From: SVTX01 sp045612105
Lineage (GTDB): Bacteria; Bacillota; Clostridia; Oscillospirales; CAG-272
Assembly (NCBI GenBank): GCA_045612105.1
Contig: JAZKYL010000126.1
Coordinates: 1-5,222, forward strand
Length of the DNA: 5,222 bases
Direction of reading: 5' to 3'
The position numbers and the translations under genes were made by a program. Below the pieces are notes generated by a model. It saw nothing but the letters and a program-made list of their open reading frames with translations, was not told the origin of the DNA and did no database searches. Positions 1 to 4,977 of this stretch are shown one piece after another (position 1 is the first letter of the stretch; each line of letters opens with the position of its first letter).

Positions 1-101
1 AACTTGCAACACGATAGAAGATATACTTTGATTCAAATCAATATGGTTTTAAAGGACGGCATTGGTGCAATATTAACCTTTTTTGGGGGAAGCTTTTTGG
101 C

Positions 102-127
102 GCAACCTTTTTCTCGAAAAAGGTTGC
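102..127. repeat. Perfect hairpin in intergenic repeat DNA
   Basis: Two perfect 11-bp arms, GCAACCTTTTT (102-112) and AAAAAGGTTGC (117-127), flank a CTCG loop. The surrounding bases 68-168 contain no convincing gene but look like repeat DNA: a further AACCTTTTTT at 75-84, an AAGCTTTTTGG segment at 90-100, and a run of seven C at 136-142. On either strand the hairpin lacks a proper GC stem next to a T tract, so it is a poor terminator by itself. I read it as part of an interspersed non-coding element rather than as a regulatory site of a neighbouring gene. The rest of 1-101 holds only a small 6-bp dyad (TTGATT/AATCAA, 28-41) and nothing I can assign. Confidence 0.6.
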
Positions 128-152
128 AAACGCATCCCCCCCGCGTCCCCGC

Positions 153-167
153 TAAATCGCAATTTAC
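153..167 (-). repeat. 15-bp motif, left copy of an inverted pair
   Basis: On the minus strand this reads GTAAATTGCGATTTA, which is exactly the plus-strand sequence at 4978-4992. The match resumes after one base with CGGG, and a GGGATGC block follows in both copies (132-138 complement here, 4995-5001 on the right). The core is itself a dyad, TAAAT-N4-ATTTA. Each copy sits just beyond the terminator of its operon and points away from it. No function can be read from it; it could be a dispersed intergenic repeat, a terminator-associated sequence, or the border of a former mobile segment. Confidence 0.7.
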
Positions 168-173
168 CAACTC

Positions 174-199
174 AAAAAGGACGGGCGCCCGTCCTTTTT
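174..199 (-). terminator. Rho-independent terminator of the leftward operon
   Basis: A 26-bp perfect palindrome with arms 174-186 and 187-199. In RNA it forms a GC-rich stem (GGACGG / CCGTCC) capped by GCGC, with A and T tracts on the two sides. On the minus strand the stem is followed by TTTTTGAG, and it begins only 5 bases after the stop codon of the lipoprotein gene, so it ends that transcript. The symmetry means it could also stop transcription arriving from the left on the plus strand. Confidence 0.9.
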
Positions 200-204
200 T
201 GATA

Positions 205-960
205 TTATTCACTCTTTTCCTCAGCCTTAAACACGCTCTGGACCTTGGTCACGCTCTCGACCTCGATGCAAGCGTAGGTGATATTATCCTCAACGTAGGT
301 CGTAAGCTTGCCGATGACCTCCACGGGATTCACCGTAGTGCCCTCAGCCTTGGGGAAAGTCAGCTTGCCTGTGGGATCATAAAGCTCGATATCCCAGGTG
401 TACTTGCCCTCGCTGTCAAGTCCCAAAAGAAAAGTGTAGCCCTCTCGCGCGTCGCAGTGACCGTAAATGCGAATTTTTTTGCCGAAATACTCGCTGTTTG
501 CGTACTCCTTGCGGTAGCTTGTAATAAAGGTCTCAAGCTCCTCCGCGCTCATGTCTGTCGCCTCGACACCAAACTTTCTCTTGTCTATCTTCGCTCCGCT
601 AAAGCGGTCAACCTCGATGTAGCCGCCGTCGCGGAATGTGCCGATAACAGTCGCCGTCGCGCCGATAACGGGGTATTTGCCGTCATTCTTGCGCACTTCA
701 TAAAGTGCCTGCTTCTCGCCCTTCTGATCCCAGGTCATCATCGAGTGACGAACGATTTTGTTCTCGCTGAAGTTGTAGACAGCAGTGTGAATGGCGGTGA
801 AAGCGATTGTCTTGCCCTCGTACGTGTCCTGGTTGCCTATGTAGGTGGCAAGATCGTTGTAAATGTTTCCGCTGTTTCTCAGATCGATGTCGACCTGCGC
901 GCAGGAGCAGAGTCCGAGAACAAAGAGAGAGGAGAGAAAAATAAGCAATATTTTTTTCAT
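205..960 (-). CDS. Lipoprotein with two tandem OB-like repeats, zinc-operon associated
   Basis: A 251-residue exported lipoprotein of unknown function. Residues 1-19 form a signal peptide (MKK, then a hydrophobic run) ending in LCSC, with Cys20 as the predicted lipidated residue. The mature part appears duplicated: residues about 47-118 and 158-237 share the pattern Y-x-GK-x-I ... PV-x-x-x-G-x-(F/L) ... Y-x-x-(I/V)-E, for example YEGKTIAF/VIGTF/YIEVD and YFGKKIRIYG/VIGKL/ACIEVES. This spacing of beta strands resembles small OB-fold domains, in particular those at the end of TIGR03943-type proteins that occur with metal permeases; this is a resemblance from memory, not a search result. The typical Cys-Cys of that family is absent. 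It lies 119 bp behind znuB on the same strand and is followed directly by a terminator, so it is the likely last gene of the znu transcript. I infer an extracytoplasmic role connected with metal supply. The start gives the only sensible signal peptide, although no Shine-Dalgarno is visible beside it. Confidence 0.85.
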   Translation of the reverse strand: MKKILLIFLSSLFVLGLCSCAQVDIDLRNSGNIYNDLATYIGNQDTYEGKTIAFTAIHTAVYNFSENKIVRHSMMTWDQKGEKQALYEVRKNDGKYPVIGATATVIGTFRDGGYIEVDRFSGAKIDKRKFGVEATDMSAEELETFITSYRKEYANSEYFGKKIRIYGHCDAREGYTFLLGLDSEGKYTWDIELYDPTGKLTFPKAEGTTVNPVEVIGKLTTYVEDNITYACIEVESVTKVQSVFKAEEKSE

Positions 961-975
961 AATGTGGTAATTTTT

Positions 976-989
976 GCGGTCAAGACCGC
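976..989 (-). other. Leader hairpin just upstream of the lipoprotein start
   Basis: A perfect inverted repeat, GCGGTC-AA-GACCGC on the plus strand, lies 16 to 29 bases upstream of the ATG at 960. On the minus strand it is followed by AAAAATT, not by T, so it is not a terminator. The nearest ribosome-binding-like bases (GAAAGG, complement of 991-996) are on the far side of the hairpin. Folding would shorten the distance to the start codon to about 15 bases, which may matter for translation; it may also be an RNA-stabilising structure for the distal gene. Confidence 0.45.
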
Positions 990-1013
990 GCCTTTCAAAA
1001 TTTTTAGTTTTGT

Positions 1014-1042
1014 AAATTAAGCCGATTTTTAACGAATTTCAA
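1014..1042 (-). promoter_or_regulatory. Weak candidate promoter for the lipoprotein gene
   Basis: On the minus strand TTGAAA (complement of 1037-1042) is separated by 17 bases from TAATTT (complement of 1014-1019). Spacing is ideal and the -35 is fair, but the -10 is poor, and the surrounding DNA is AT-rich, where such matches arise by chance. If used, transcription would start near 1007. There is no terminator between znuB and this point, so read-through from the znu operon is an equally good explanation. Confidence 0.25.
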
Positions 1043-1077
1043 GCAATTTCGAGCGAATTTATAGTGATTTCAAGCAA
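1036..1077 (-). repeat. Iterated TTGCTTGAAAT motif between znuB and the lipoprotein
   Basis: On the minus strand TTGCTTGAAAT occurs twice exactly (complements of 1067-1077 and 1036-1046), with a related TTCGCTCGAAAT between them (complement of 1046-1057). The copies are offset by about 10 and 21 bases, that is, near whole turns of the DNA helix. This could be a protein-binding cluster or simple local duplication; nothing else in the window repeats the motif. Confidence 0.45.
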
Positions 1078-1079
1078 AT

Positions 1080-1919
1080 TCAACGCTTTTGGCGAATTAT
1101 ACCTAATGCAAGGCAGATCAAAAATGCAATGAGGTCGGCAACTACAACGGTAGGTCCGATAGCTGTGGCGGCGGCGAGAGAGATAAGGATACCGACAGTG
1201 CCGCAGATCACGGAAATCGTTACGGCACAAAGGGTTACGCCCTTAAAGCTCTTGAATAGTCGCATAGCCGACAGCGCGGGGAAGACCACCAAAGCCGACG
1301 CTAAAAGCGCGCCAAGCATATTCATAGCCACAACTACGGTAACGGCGCAAATGACCGCGATAATTGTATTGTAAACACCGGCTTTTTGCCCCGTTGCGGT
1401 AGCAAAATCCTCGTCAAAGGTGACCGAAAAAACCTTATTGTAAAAGAGAATGAAGAACAAAAGGACTATTGACGAAAGGATCGTGCAGACGATAACGTCG
1501 CCTATGTCTATGCCCATAATTCCCGAGCCGAAAAGGGTCGCGCAGGCATCCGCGCCCGCGTTTGCCGAGTCACCTGCGAAAAGATTGAGCAAGAGATAAC
1601 CGAAAGCCAGGGCTCCCGAGGAGATCATCGCGATCGCGGAGTCGCCCTTAGCACCCGAATTCGTGCGTAATCGGAGCAGCAAAATTGCGGCTAAAACCGT
1701 TATGGGTAAAGCGATGTAGATAGGTGTGGTGAGACCTGAAACGGTAGCGATGGCAAAAGCTCCGAAGCTGACGTGGGAAAGTCCGTCGCCGATCATTGAA
1801 TAGCGTTTCAGCACAAGGCAGATTCCCAAAAGCGCGGCGCATACCGAGATCAGAATTATTGCGATTGCGGCATATCTGACCGTAGGGTAGGCTGAAAAGT
1901 AGGTGAAAATTCTTTCCAT
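1080..1919 (-). CDS. znuB: Zinc-type ABC transporter permease (ABC-3 family)
   Basis: A 279-residue polytopic inner-membrane protein, the usual length for ZnuB/AdcB-type permeases, forming the translocation channel of a zinc importer with the ATPase encoded just upstream. It is almost entirely hydrophobic, with roughly eight to nine membrane segments beginning at about residues 16-37 and 66-82. Family motifs are visible: VLKRYSMIGDGLSH at about 36-49, GDSAIAMISSGALAFG at about 92-107 (the segment that usually docks with the ATPase side), DEDFATATG at about 169-177, and GALLASALVVFPA at about 203-215. The start codon overlaps the ATPase stop (TAATG), and a GGGAGG ribosome site (complement of 1929-1934) lies 9 bases upstream, so translation is likely coupled. 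Substrate choice between zinc and manganese cannot be read from the permease; zinc is inferred from the His-rich binding protein. No truncation or frameshift is seen. Confidence 0.93.
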   Translation of the reverse strand: MERIFTYFSAYPTVRYAAIAIILISVCAALLGICLVLKRYSMIGDGLSHVSFGAFAIATVSGLTTPIYIALPITVLAAILLLRLRTNSGAKGDSAIAMISSGALAFGYLLLNLFAGDSANAGADACATLFGSGIMGIDIGDVIVCTILSSIVLLFFILFYNKVFSVTFDEDFATATGQKAGVYNTIIAVICAVTVVVAMNMLGALLASALVVFPALSAMRLFKSFKGVTLCAVTISVICGTVGILISLAAATAIGPTVVVADLIAFLICLALGIIRQKR

Positions 1920-2776
1920 TACGCTTCGCCTCCCGTGGTGTCAGACCTCTTGGAATTCCTTGTGATATAAGGCTTTACGGCTGTGTCAGAACTCTCGGGA
2001 TCCCTTGTGATATAAGGCTTTACGGCTGTGTCAGAGCTCCCGGAATCTCTTGTGATATTAGGCTTTGACGCTATGTCGGGAACTCGGCTTTTGGATTTTT
2101 TCCAAAGGTCGGTTTCGAGATAATCCTCAACCGTGCCGAAGAATTTGGGGCGAGCGGCTATATGCAGCACGTGGGTGGCATATTTTACCGCGGTGGCGGC
2201 ATCGTGGGAGACCATTATGACAGAAATCCCGCTTTTATAAAGGTCGTTTATTGCAAGGTACATTTCCTCTGCGGCATCGGGGTCAAGAGCCGCCGTCGGC
2301 TCATCTAAAACGATGAGTTTCTTTGACGCGCAAAGGGCTCTCGCCAAAAGAACTCTCTGCTGTTGACCGCCCGAAAGCTCTCTGAAGCAACGCTTTTCAA
2401 GATCTGAAATTCCAAGGATCGACATGCTTTCCAGCGCGGCTTGCTTTTGCTTTTTTGTGTATATCGGAAGAAAAAACGTGTTTCCGAGAGTGCCCGAAAG
2501 GACTATTTCAAAAGCCGTTGCGGGGAAGTCCTTTTGCGCGGGAGTCTGCTGCGGAAGATAGCCGATCCCTCCTTTTTTTAGTCCCTCTCCGTAGTTGATC
2601 TTGCCTGAAAGGGGCTTTTTCAAACGAAGAATTGTCTTCATCAAAGTGCTTTTTCCCGATCCGTTTTCGCCCAAAATGCACAAAAAATTTTTCTCTTCTA
2701 AACTAAAAGTTAAATTCTCAACAACTTGTTTGTTTTTGTAACCTATCGAGAGGTTTTCGCAACTTATTAGTTTCAC
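1919..2776 (-). CDS. znuC: Zinc-type ABC transporter ATPase with a repeat-encoded C-terminal tail
   Basis: A 285-residue cytoplasmic ATPase that powers the metal importer. Counting from the GTG start: Walker A GENGSGKST at 36-44, Q-loop PQQ at 75-77, signature LSGGQQQR at 134-141, Walker B LIVLDEP at 154-160, D-loop around 164-165 and the switch His at 191. All catalytic elements are intact. An ATG 39 codons further upstream is open but would lie inside znuA; GTG at 2774-2776 is preferred because it has AAGGAGG 7 bases before it, overlaps the znuA stop as GTGA, and begins the protein with the normal beta strand (KLISCENLSIGY). The usual fold ends near residue 230. Beyond it lies a tail of about 50 residues made of three 15-residue repeats (type KPYITRDPESSDTAV), produced by a DNA minisatellite. 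The tail is hydrophilic and has no known role in this family. The gene overlaps both neighbours in the znu operon. Confidence 0.93.
   Translation of the reverse strand: MKLISCENLSIGYKNKQVVENLTFSLEEKNFLCILGENGSGKSTLMKTILRLKKPLSGKINYGEGLKKGGIGYLPQQTPAQKDFPATAFEIVLSGTLGNTFFLPIYTKKQKQAALESMSILGISDLEKRCFRELSGGQQQRVLLARALCASKKLIVLDEPTAALDPDAAEEMYLAINDLYKSGISVIMVSHDAATAVKYATHVLHIAARPKFFGTVEDYLETDLWKKSKSRVPDIASKPNITRDSGSSDTAVKPYITRDPESSDTAVKPYITRNSKRSDTTGGEA
1941..2075 (-). repeat. 45-bp minisatellite, three copies, inside the ATPase gene
   Basis: Three head-to-tail units at 1941-1985, 1986-2030 and 2031-2075. The first two differ at 4 of 45 positions, the second and third at 9 of 45, so divergence increases away from the 3' end of the gene. 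The unit is a multiple of three and stays in frame, encoding KPYITRDPESSDTAV and variants. Each unit contains a CTTGTGATAT block that is close to palindromic in the first two copies (CCTTGTGATATAAGG). The array stops just before the ribosome site of the downstream permease gene. Confidence 0.95.
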
Positions 2777-3807
2777 GGATATGCCTCCTTCAAGGTTTCG
2801 ATGTTTTTTTGCATTACGTCGAGGTAAGTTGTTCCCGAAATTATGTCGGTTCTCTTGACCGACTGCATCGAGTCGAGGGTAAAAATTTTGCATCCCGTCT
2901 CTGTGGAGATCGCGTCGGCGAGATCCTTGCTACCGCCCTCAATAATGAAGATGCAGGAGAGCTTATTTTCTTTGACCGATTCTATGAGCTTTATCTGGGT
3001 CTCGAATCCTGCGTTGACCTCGGTGGAGCATCCGCCAAAAGCCGCTTTGTAGGGAATGTGGTAGTCGTGAAGCAGGTAGACGAAGGGGAAACGGTCGGCG
3101 AAGAGAAGAGAGGGGATTTTGTTTGCGATTTCTTCGAGACTTTCATCGAGTTCGTTAAGCTTTGATAAATAAGCTGCGGCATTTGTTTCGTATATTTTTG
3201 CTCCCTCGGGGTCGGTGGCTGACAATAGGTCTTTTATTGCCGCGGTCATCAGCTTGGCATTTTTTACCGACGTCCAGATATGCTCGTCGGCTCCGTGGTC
3301 GTGACCCGAATGGTCGTGAGAATGGCTGTGTTCGCCGTCGTGATCGGAGGCGGCATGACCGTCATTATCCGTATGGTCGTTTGCGTGGTCGTGGTCCTTG
3401 CCGTTCCAGTCGTTTTCAAGCTCTGCATAGATGGGAGATATTGCATCCATCAGGCAGAGGGTTATGAGGTCTGTATTGCCCGAAGCGCGGATGGCATCAT
3501 GTATCCAGTTTTCGTCGGAGGTTCCGCCGATATAGACGAAAACGTCGGCTTTGGCGATAGCGTCAAGGGTGGCGGCGGTAGGGGTATAGTTATGGAGGTC
3601 GGCACCGCTGTCCTGCAGGATCGATACCTTGACGCGATCACCGCCCACTTCTCTTACGAAGTCAAAGGGTGCAAAGCTCGTGCAAAGCACGTGAAGCTCT
3701 CCGTCGCCCTCACAGTATATTTCTTCGCCGGAGCAAGCGGTAAAGACTGTGCAAAACAGTGTTACGCAGATAAAAAGGGCGAGAAATAGTTGGAATTTTC
3801 TTTTCAT
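2773..3807 (-). CDS. znuA: Zinc-binding lipoprotein of the ABC transporter (ZnuA/AdcA type)
   Basis: A 344-residue cluster A-I (TroA-like) substrate-binding protein that captures zinc outside the membrane and hands it to the permease. A signal peptide ends in FTAC, giving lipidated Cys25. Metal-site features: DLHNYTP with His72, and DEHIWTS with His176, matching the first two His ligands of the family. Between them, residues about 138-171 form a loop with 11 His among Asp residues, the hallmark of zinc rather than manganese binding. The third His expected in a segment like FHDAFGYF is not present: the aligned stretch is FADRFPF (about 235-241), followed by HDYHIPYKAAFGGCS, a variant that I recall in clostridial relatives. 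A later TLDSM at about 309-313 is where the fourth acidic ligand usually lies. First gene of the operon; its stop overlaps znuC by GTGA. Its own ribosome site is weak (only GAAAG-like bases upstream), in contrast to the following genes. Confidence 0.95.
   Translation of the reverse strand: MKRKFQLFLALFICVTLFCTVFTACSGEEIYCEGDGELHVLCTSFAPFDFVREVGGDRVKVSILQDSGADLHNYTPTAATLDAIAKADVFVYIGGTSDENWIHDAIRASGNTDLITLCLMDAISPIYAELENDWNGKDHDHANDHTDNDGHAASDHDGEHSHSHDHSGHDHGADEHIWTSVKNAKLMTAAIKDLLSATDPEGAKIYETNAAAYLSKLNELDESLEEIANKIPSLLFADRFPFVYLLHDYHIPYKAAFGGCSTEVNAGFETQIKLIESVKENKLSCIFIIEGGSKDLADAISTETGCKIFTLDSMQSVKRTDIISGTTYLDVMQKNIETLKEAYP
2784..2790 (-). promoter_or_regulatory. Ribosome binding site that fixes the GTG start of znuC
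   Basis: The minus strand reads AAGGAGG here, the strongest Shine-Dalgarno match in the window, followed by 7 bases and then GTG (complement of 2774-2776). It lies inside the last codons of znuA. It rules out the longer upstream ATG reading of the ATPase. Confidence 0.9.
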
Positions 3808-3854
3808 ATTATATAATTTCTTTCATTTTTCTGAAGATTTCCGATTTTTTGCGC

Positions 3855-3869
3855 ATAATATCACATTAT
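3855..3869. promoter_or_regulatory. Dyad at the predicted znu start point, candidate metal-regulator operator
   Basis: ATAAT-ATCAC-ATTAT is a perfect 5-bp inverted repeat with a 5-base centre. It covers about +1 to +15 of the predicted znuA transcript, a position where a bound repressor would block initiation or escape. Fur-family boxes in Firmicutes (PerR, Zur) are also built on ATAAT/ATTAT arms, but usually with one central base, so this is not a standard Zur box. No AdcR-type TTAAC-N2-GTTAA site is visible. The AT-rich setting makes chance a real alternative. Confidence 0.35.
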
Positions 3870-3875
3870 AAATTA

Positions 3876-3904
3876 ATTGTAGCAGAAAAAAGTGGATTTG
3901 TAAA
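3876..3904 (-). promoter_or_regulatory. Promoter of the znu operon
   Basis: On the minus strand TTTACA (complement of 3899-3904) and TACAAT (complement of 3876-3881) are separated by exactly 17 bases, and the -10 is preceded by TGC, making an extended -10 (TGCTACAAT). Each hexamer has one mismatch to the sigma-A consensus. Transcription would start near 3869, giving a leader of about 60 bases before the znuA ATG. A perfect TATAAT at 3865-3870 (complement) is a second possible -10 but lacks a good -35. Confidence 0.65.
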
Positions 3905-3984
3905 CAGATTTATGTTAATTTTCTTATCCTGAGACGGAATTACTGCCGTTTACCGCCGAAATTTGACCACTTGGCAAAAAACTA

Positions 3985-4013
3985 TTGACTTTTTTCTCGG
4001 TTTGCAATAAAAT
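3985..4013 (+). promoter_or_regulatory. Promoter of the LytTR/DUF3021 operon
   Basis: TTGACT (3985-3990) and TAAAAT (4008-4013) lie 17 bases apart, a strong sigma-A-type promoter with one mismatch in each hexamer. Transcription would begin near 4020, giving a leader of about 60 bases before the ATG at 4081. It is divergent from the znu promoter, with about 80 bases between the two -35 elements. Confidence 0.75.
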
Positions 4014-4017
4014 TTAT

Positions 4018-4035
4018 ACGTAGGGTATCCTACGT
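4018..4035. promoter_or_regulatory. 18-bp dyad at the start point of the LytTR operon, candidate operator
   Basis: ACGTAGG-GTAT-CCTACGT has perfect 7-bp arms and also a symmetric TA at its centre, so 16 of 18 bases obey the dyad. It begins 4 bases after the -10 element and spans the predicted +1, the classic place for a repressor operator. LytTR proteins usually bind spaced direct repeats rather than such palindromes, so the ligand is more likely a separate dimeric repressor; alternatively it is a stem at the very 5' end of the mRNA that protects it from decay. Confidence 0.6.
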
Positions 4036-4080
4036 CATCGGTGAAATTTTTGCCGTTACTTACGGTGGAATGGAGTTTTT

Positions 4081-4512
4081 ATGAAATACAGTATTTTTAT
4101 TGATCCCGCGCGGGATGAGGAGGTTTTGATCTACGCGCACGAAAAAAACGAGCTTGTGGGTCGGTTGGAAAGGCTTTTGAGCGAGCATGATATTGAGCTT
4201 TTGGGGTATCTTGGAGATGAGATAGTCAAGCTGGAGGCGAGAGAGGTTGAGTGCTTTTTCTCTGAGGACGGAAGAGTATTTGCCGACTTTTGCGGTAAAA
4301 AATATCTTGTAAAGGAAAGGCTTTATCAGCTGGAGGAGCGTCTTGGCAGCGAATTTTTGAAGATAAATCAGTCCTGTGTCGTAAACGTTTCAAGGATCGA
4401 GCGGTTTGAAACGTCGATTGGCGGTTCTCTTATGATAAGGCTTAAGGGCGGCTATCGCGATTACGTATCTCGCAGGCAGTTGAAGATTGTTAAAGAAAGG
4501 ATAGGTTTTTGA
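4081..4512 (+). CDS. LytTR-domain DNA-binding regulator (no receiver domain)
   Basis: A 143-residue transcription regulator. The LytTR DNA-binding domain covers about residues 46-143, seen in EVECFFSEDGRVFADF, FLKINQSCVVNVSRIERFE (about 91-109) and the C-terminal VSRRQLKIVKERIGF (about 129-143). The first 45 residues (IDPARDEEVLIYAHEKNELVGRLERLL) are not a response-regulator receiver, since there is no phospho-acceptor Asp pocket of normal length; this short amino end is the form found in LytTR proteins partnered with small membrane proteins. The start has TGGAG 5 bases upstream. The stop overlaps the next gene by TTGA, so both are one operon, driven by the promoter at 3985-4013. By analogy with streptococcal LytTR systems in which a membrane protein restrains the regulator, I infer that the neighbour antagonises it and that it may activate its own operon. 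Target genes are unknown. Confidence 0.9.
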   Translation: MKYSIFIDPARDEEVLIYAHEKNELVGRLERLLSEHDIELLGYLGDEIVKLEAREVECFFSEDGRVFADFCGKKYLVKERLYQLEERLGSEFLKINQSCVVNVSRIERFETSIGGSLMIRLKGGYRDYVSRRQLKIVKERIGF

Positions 4513-4937
4513 TTAATATGAATAAATATTTGAAAGAATTTTTACACAGAGGTTTGATGTTCGGTGGGTTCGGTCCCATTATTGTGGGCATTGTGTTTTT
4601 GATCTTAGAATTTACTCTTGAGGAGTTTTCGCTTTCGGGCAGTGAGGTTTTATTGGCTGTCGTTTCGACGTATATTTTGGCATTTATTCAGGCGGGAGCG
4701 AGTGTTTTCAATCAGATAGAGCATTGGCCGTTGGCGAAATCTCTGCTCTTTCACTTCTTGTCGATATATCTGGCTTACTCGCTCTGCTATATTGTCAATT
4801 CTTGGATACCCTTTGAGGTGATGGTTTTGGTTATATTTACCTTGATCTTTGCCGCCTCGTATTTTGTTATTTGGTTATCCGTATTTTTGGCGGTCAAGGC
4901 GGCGGAGAAGAGGTTGAATAGGAATTTGAAGTTTTGA
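4509..4937 (+). CDS. DUF3021 family four-helix membrane protein, partner of the LytTR regulator
   Basis: A 142-residue integral membrane protein with four predicted helices at about residues 17-36, 46-66, 77-96 and 101-128, and a short basic tail (KAAEKRLNRNLKF) on the cytoplasmic side. The pattern RGLMFGGFGP near the start and GASVFNQIEHWPLAKSLLFHF (about 62-82, Glu70 and His81 inside or beside membrane helices) is typical of DUF3021 proteins, which occur almost always behind a LytTR gene. The start is chosen as TTG at 4509, overlapping the regulator stop and placed 7 bases after AAAGGA; ATG at 4518 is an alternative that removes three residues and leaves the ribosome site rather far away. 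Likely role, by inference: an inhibitory or sensory membrane partner of the regulator. It is followed by a terminator 7 bases beyond the stop. Confidence 0.88.
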   Translation: MINMNKYLKEFLHRGLMFGGFGPIIVGIVFLILEFTLEEFSLSGSEVLLAVVSTYILAFIQAGASVFNQIEHWPLAKSLLFHFLSIYLAYSLCYIVNSWIPFEVMVLVIFTLIFAASYFVIWLSVFLAVKAAEKRLNRNLKF

Positions 4938-4944
4938 TCAAAAG

Positions 4945-4977
4945 ATCCCTTCTGCATTTTAAGCGGAAGGGATTTTT
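4945..4977 (+). terminator. Rho-independent terminator of the LytTR/DUF3021 operon
   Basis: Arms ATCCCTTCTGC (4945-4955) and GCGGAAGGGAT (4963-4973) pair over 11 positions with one G-U wobble, around an ATTTTAA loop, followed by TTTTT (4973-4977). AAAAG precedes the stem, so it may also work weakly in the reverse direction. It begins 7 bases after the DUF3021 stop. Confidence 0.92.

Noticed and set aside
976..989. GC hairpin as a terminator between znuB and the lipoprotein
   Set aside because: On the minus strand the stem is followed by A residues, and on the plus strand by GCCTTTC, so there is no T tract in either direction.
4..1020. Plus-strand open frame of 338 codons across the left end
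   Set aside because: It runs antisense to the lipoprotein gene, starts with TTG, passes through the hairpin DNA and terminator, and its translation has no recognisable domain; the minus strand has a signal peptide, lipobox and internal duplication.
2777..2893. Longer amino end for the ATPase from an upstream ATG
   Set aside because: The extra 39 residues lie wholly inside znuA in another frame and resemble no ABC protein; the GTG with an excellent ribosome site explains the start.
3280..3789. Plus-strand open frame of 169 codons opposite znuA
   Set aside because: It is antisense to the conserved znuA motifs; its Val-rich stretch is just the reverse reading of the His/Asp-rich loop.
3809..3826. 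Five-codon upstream frame (MKEII) before znuA as a leader peptide
   Set aside because: No ribosome site precedes it and the composition is just AT-rich; no attenuator stem is visible between it and znuA.
4053..4065. CCGT-N5-ACGG in the LytTR leader as an operator or riboswitch part
   Set aside because: Arms are only 4 bp with no wider structure around them; too likely by chance.
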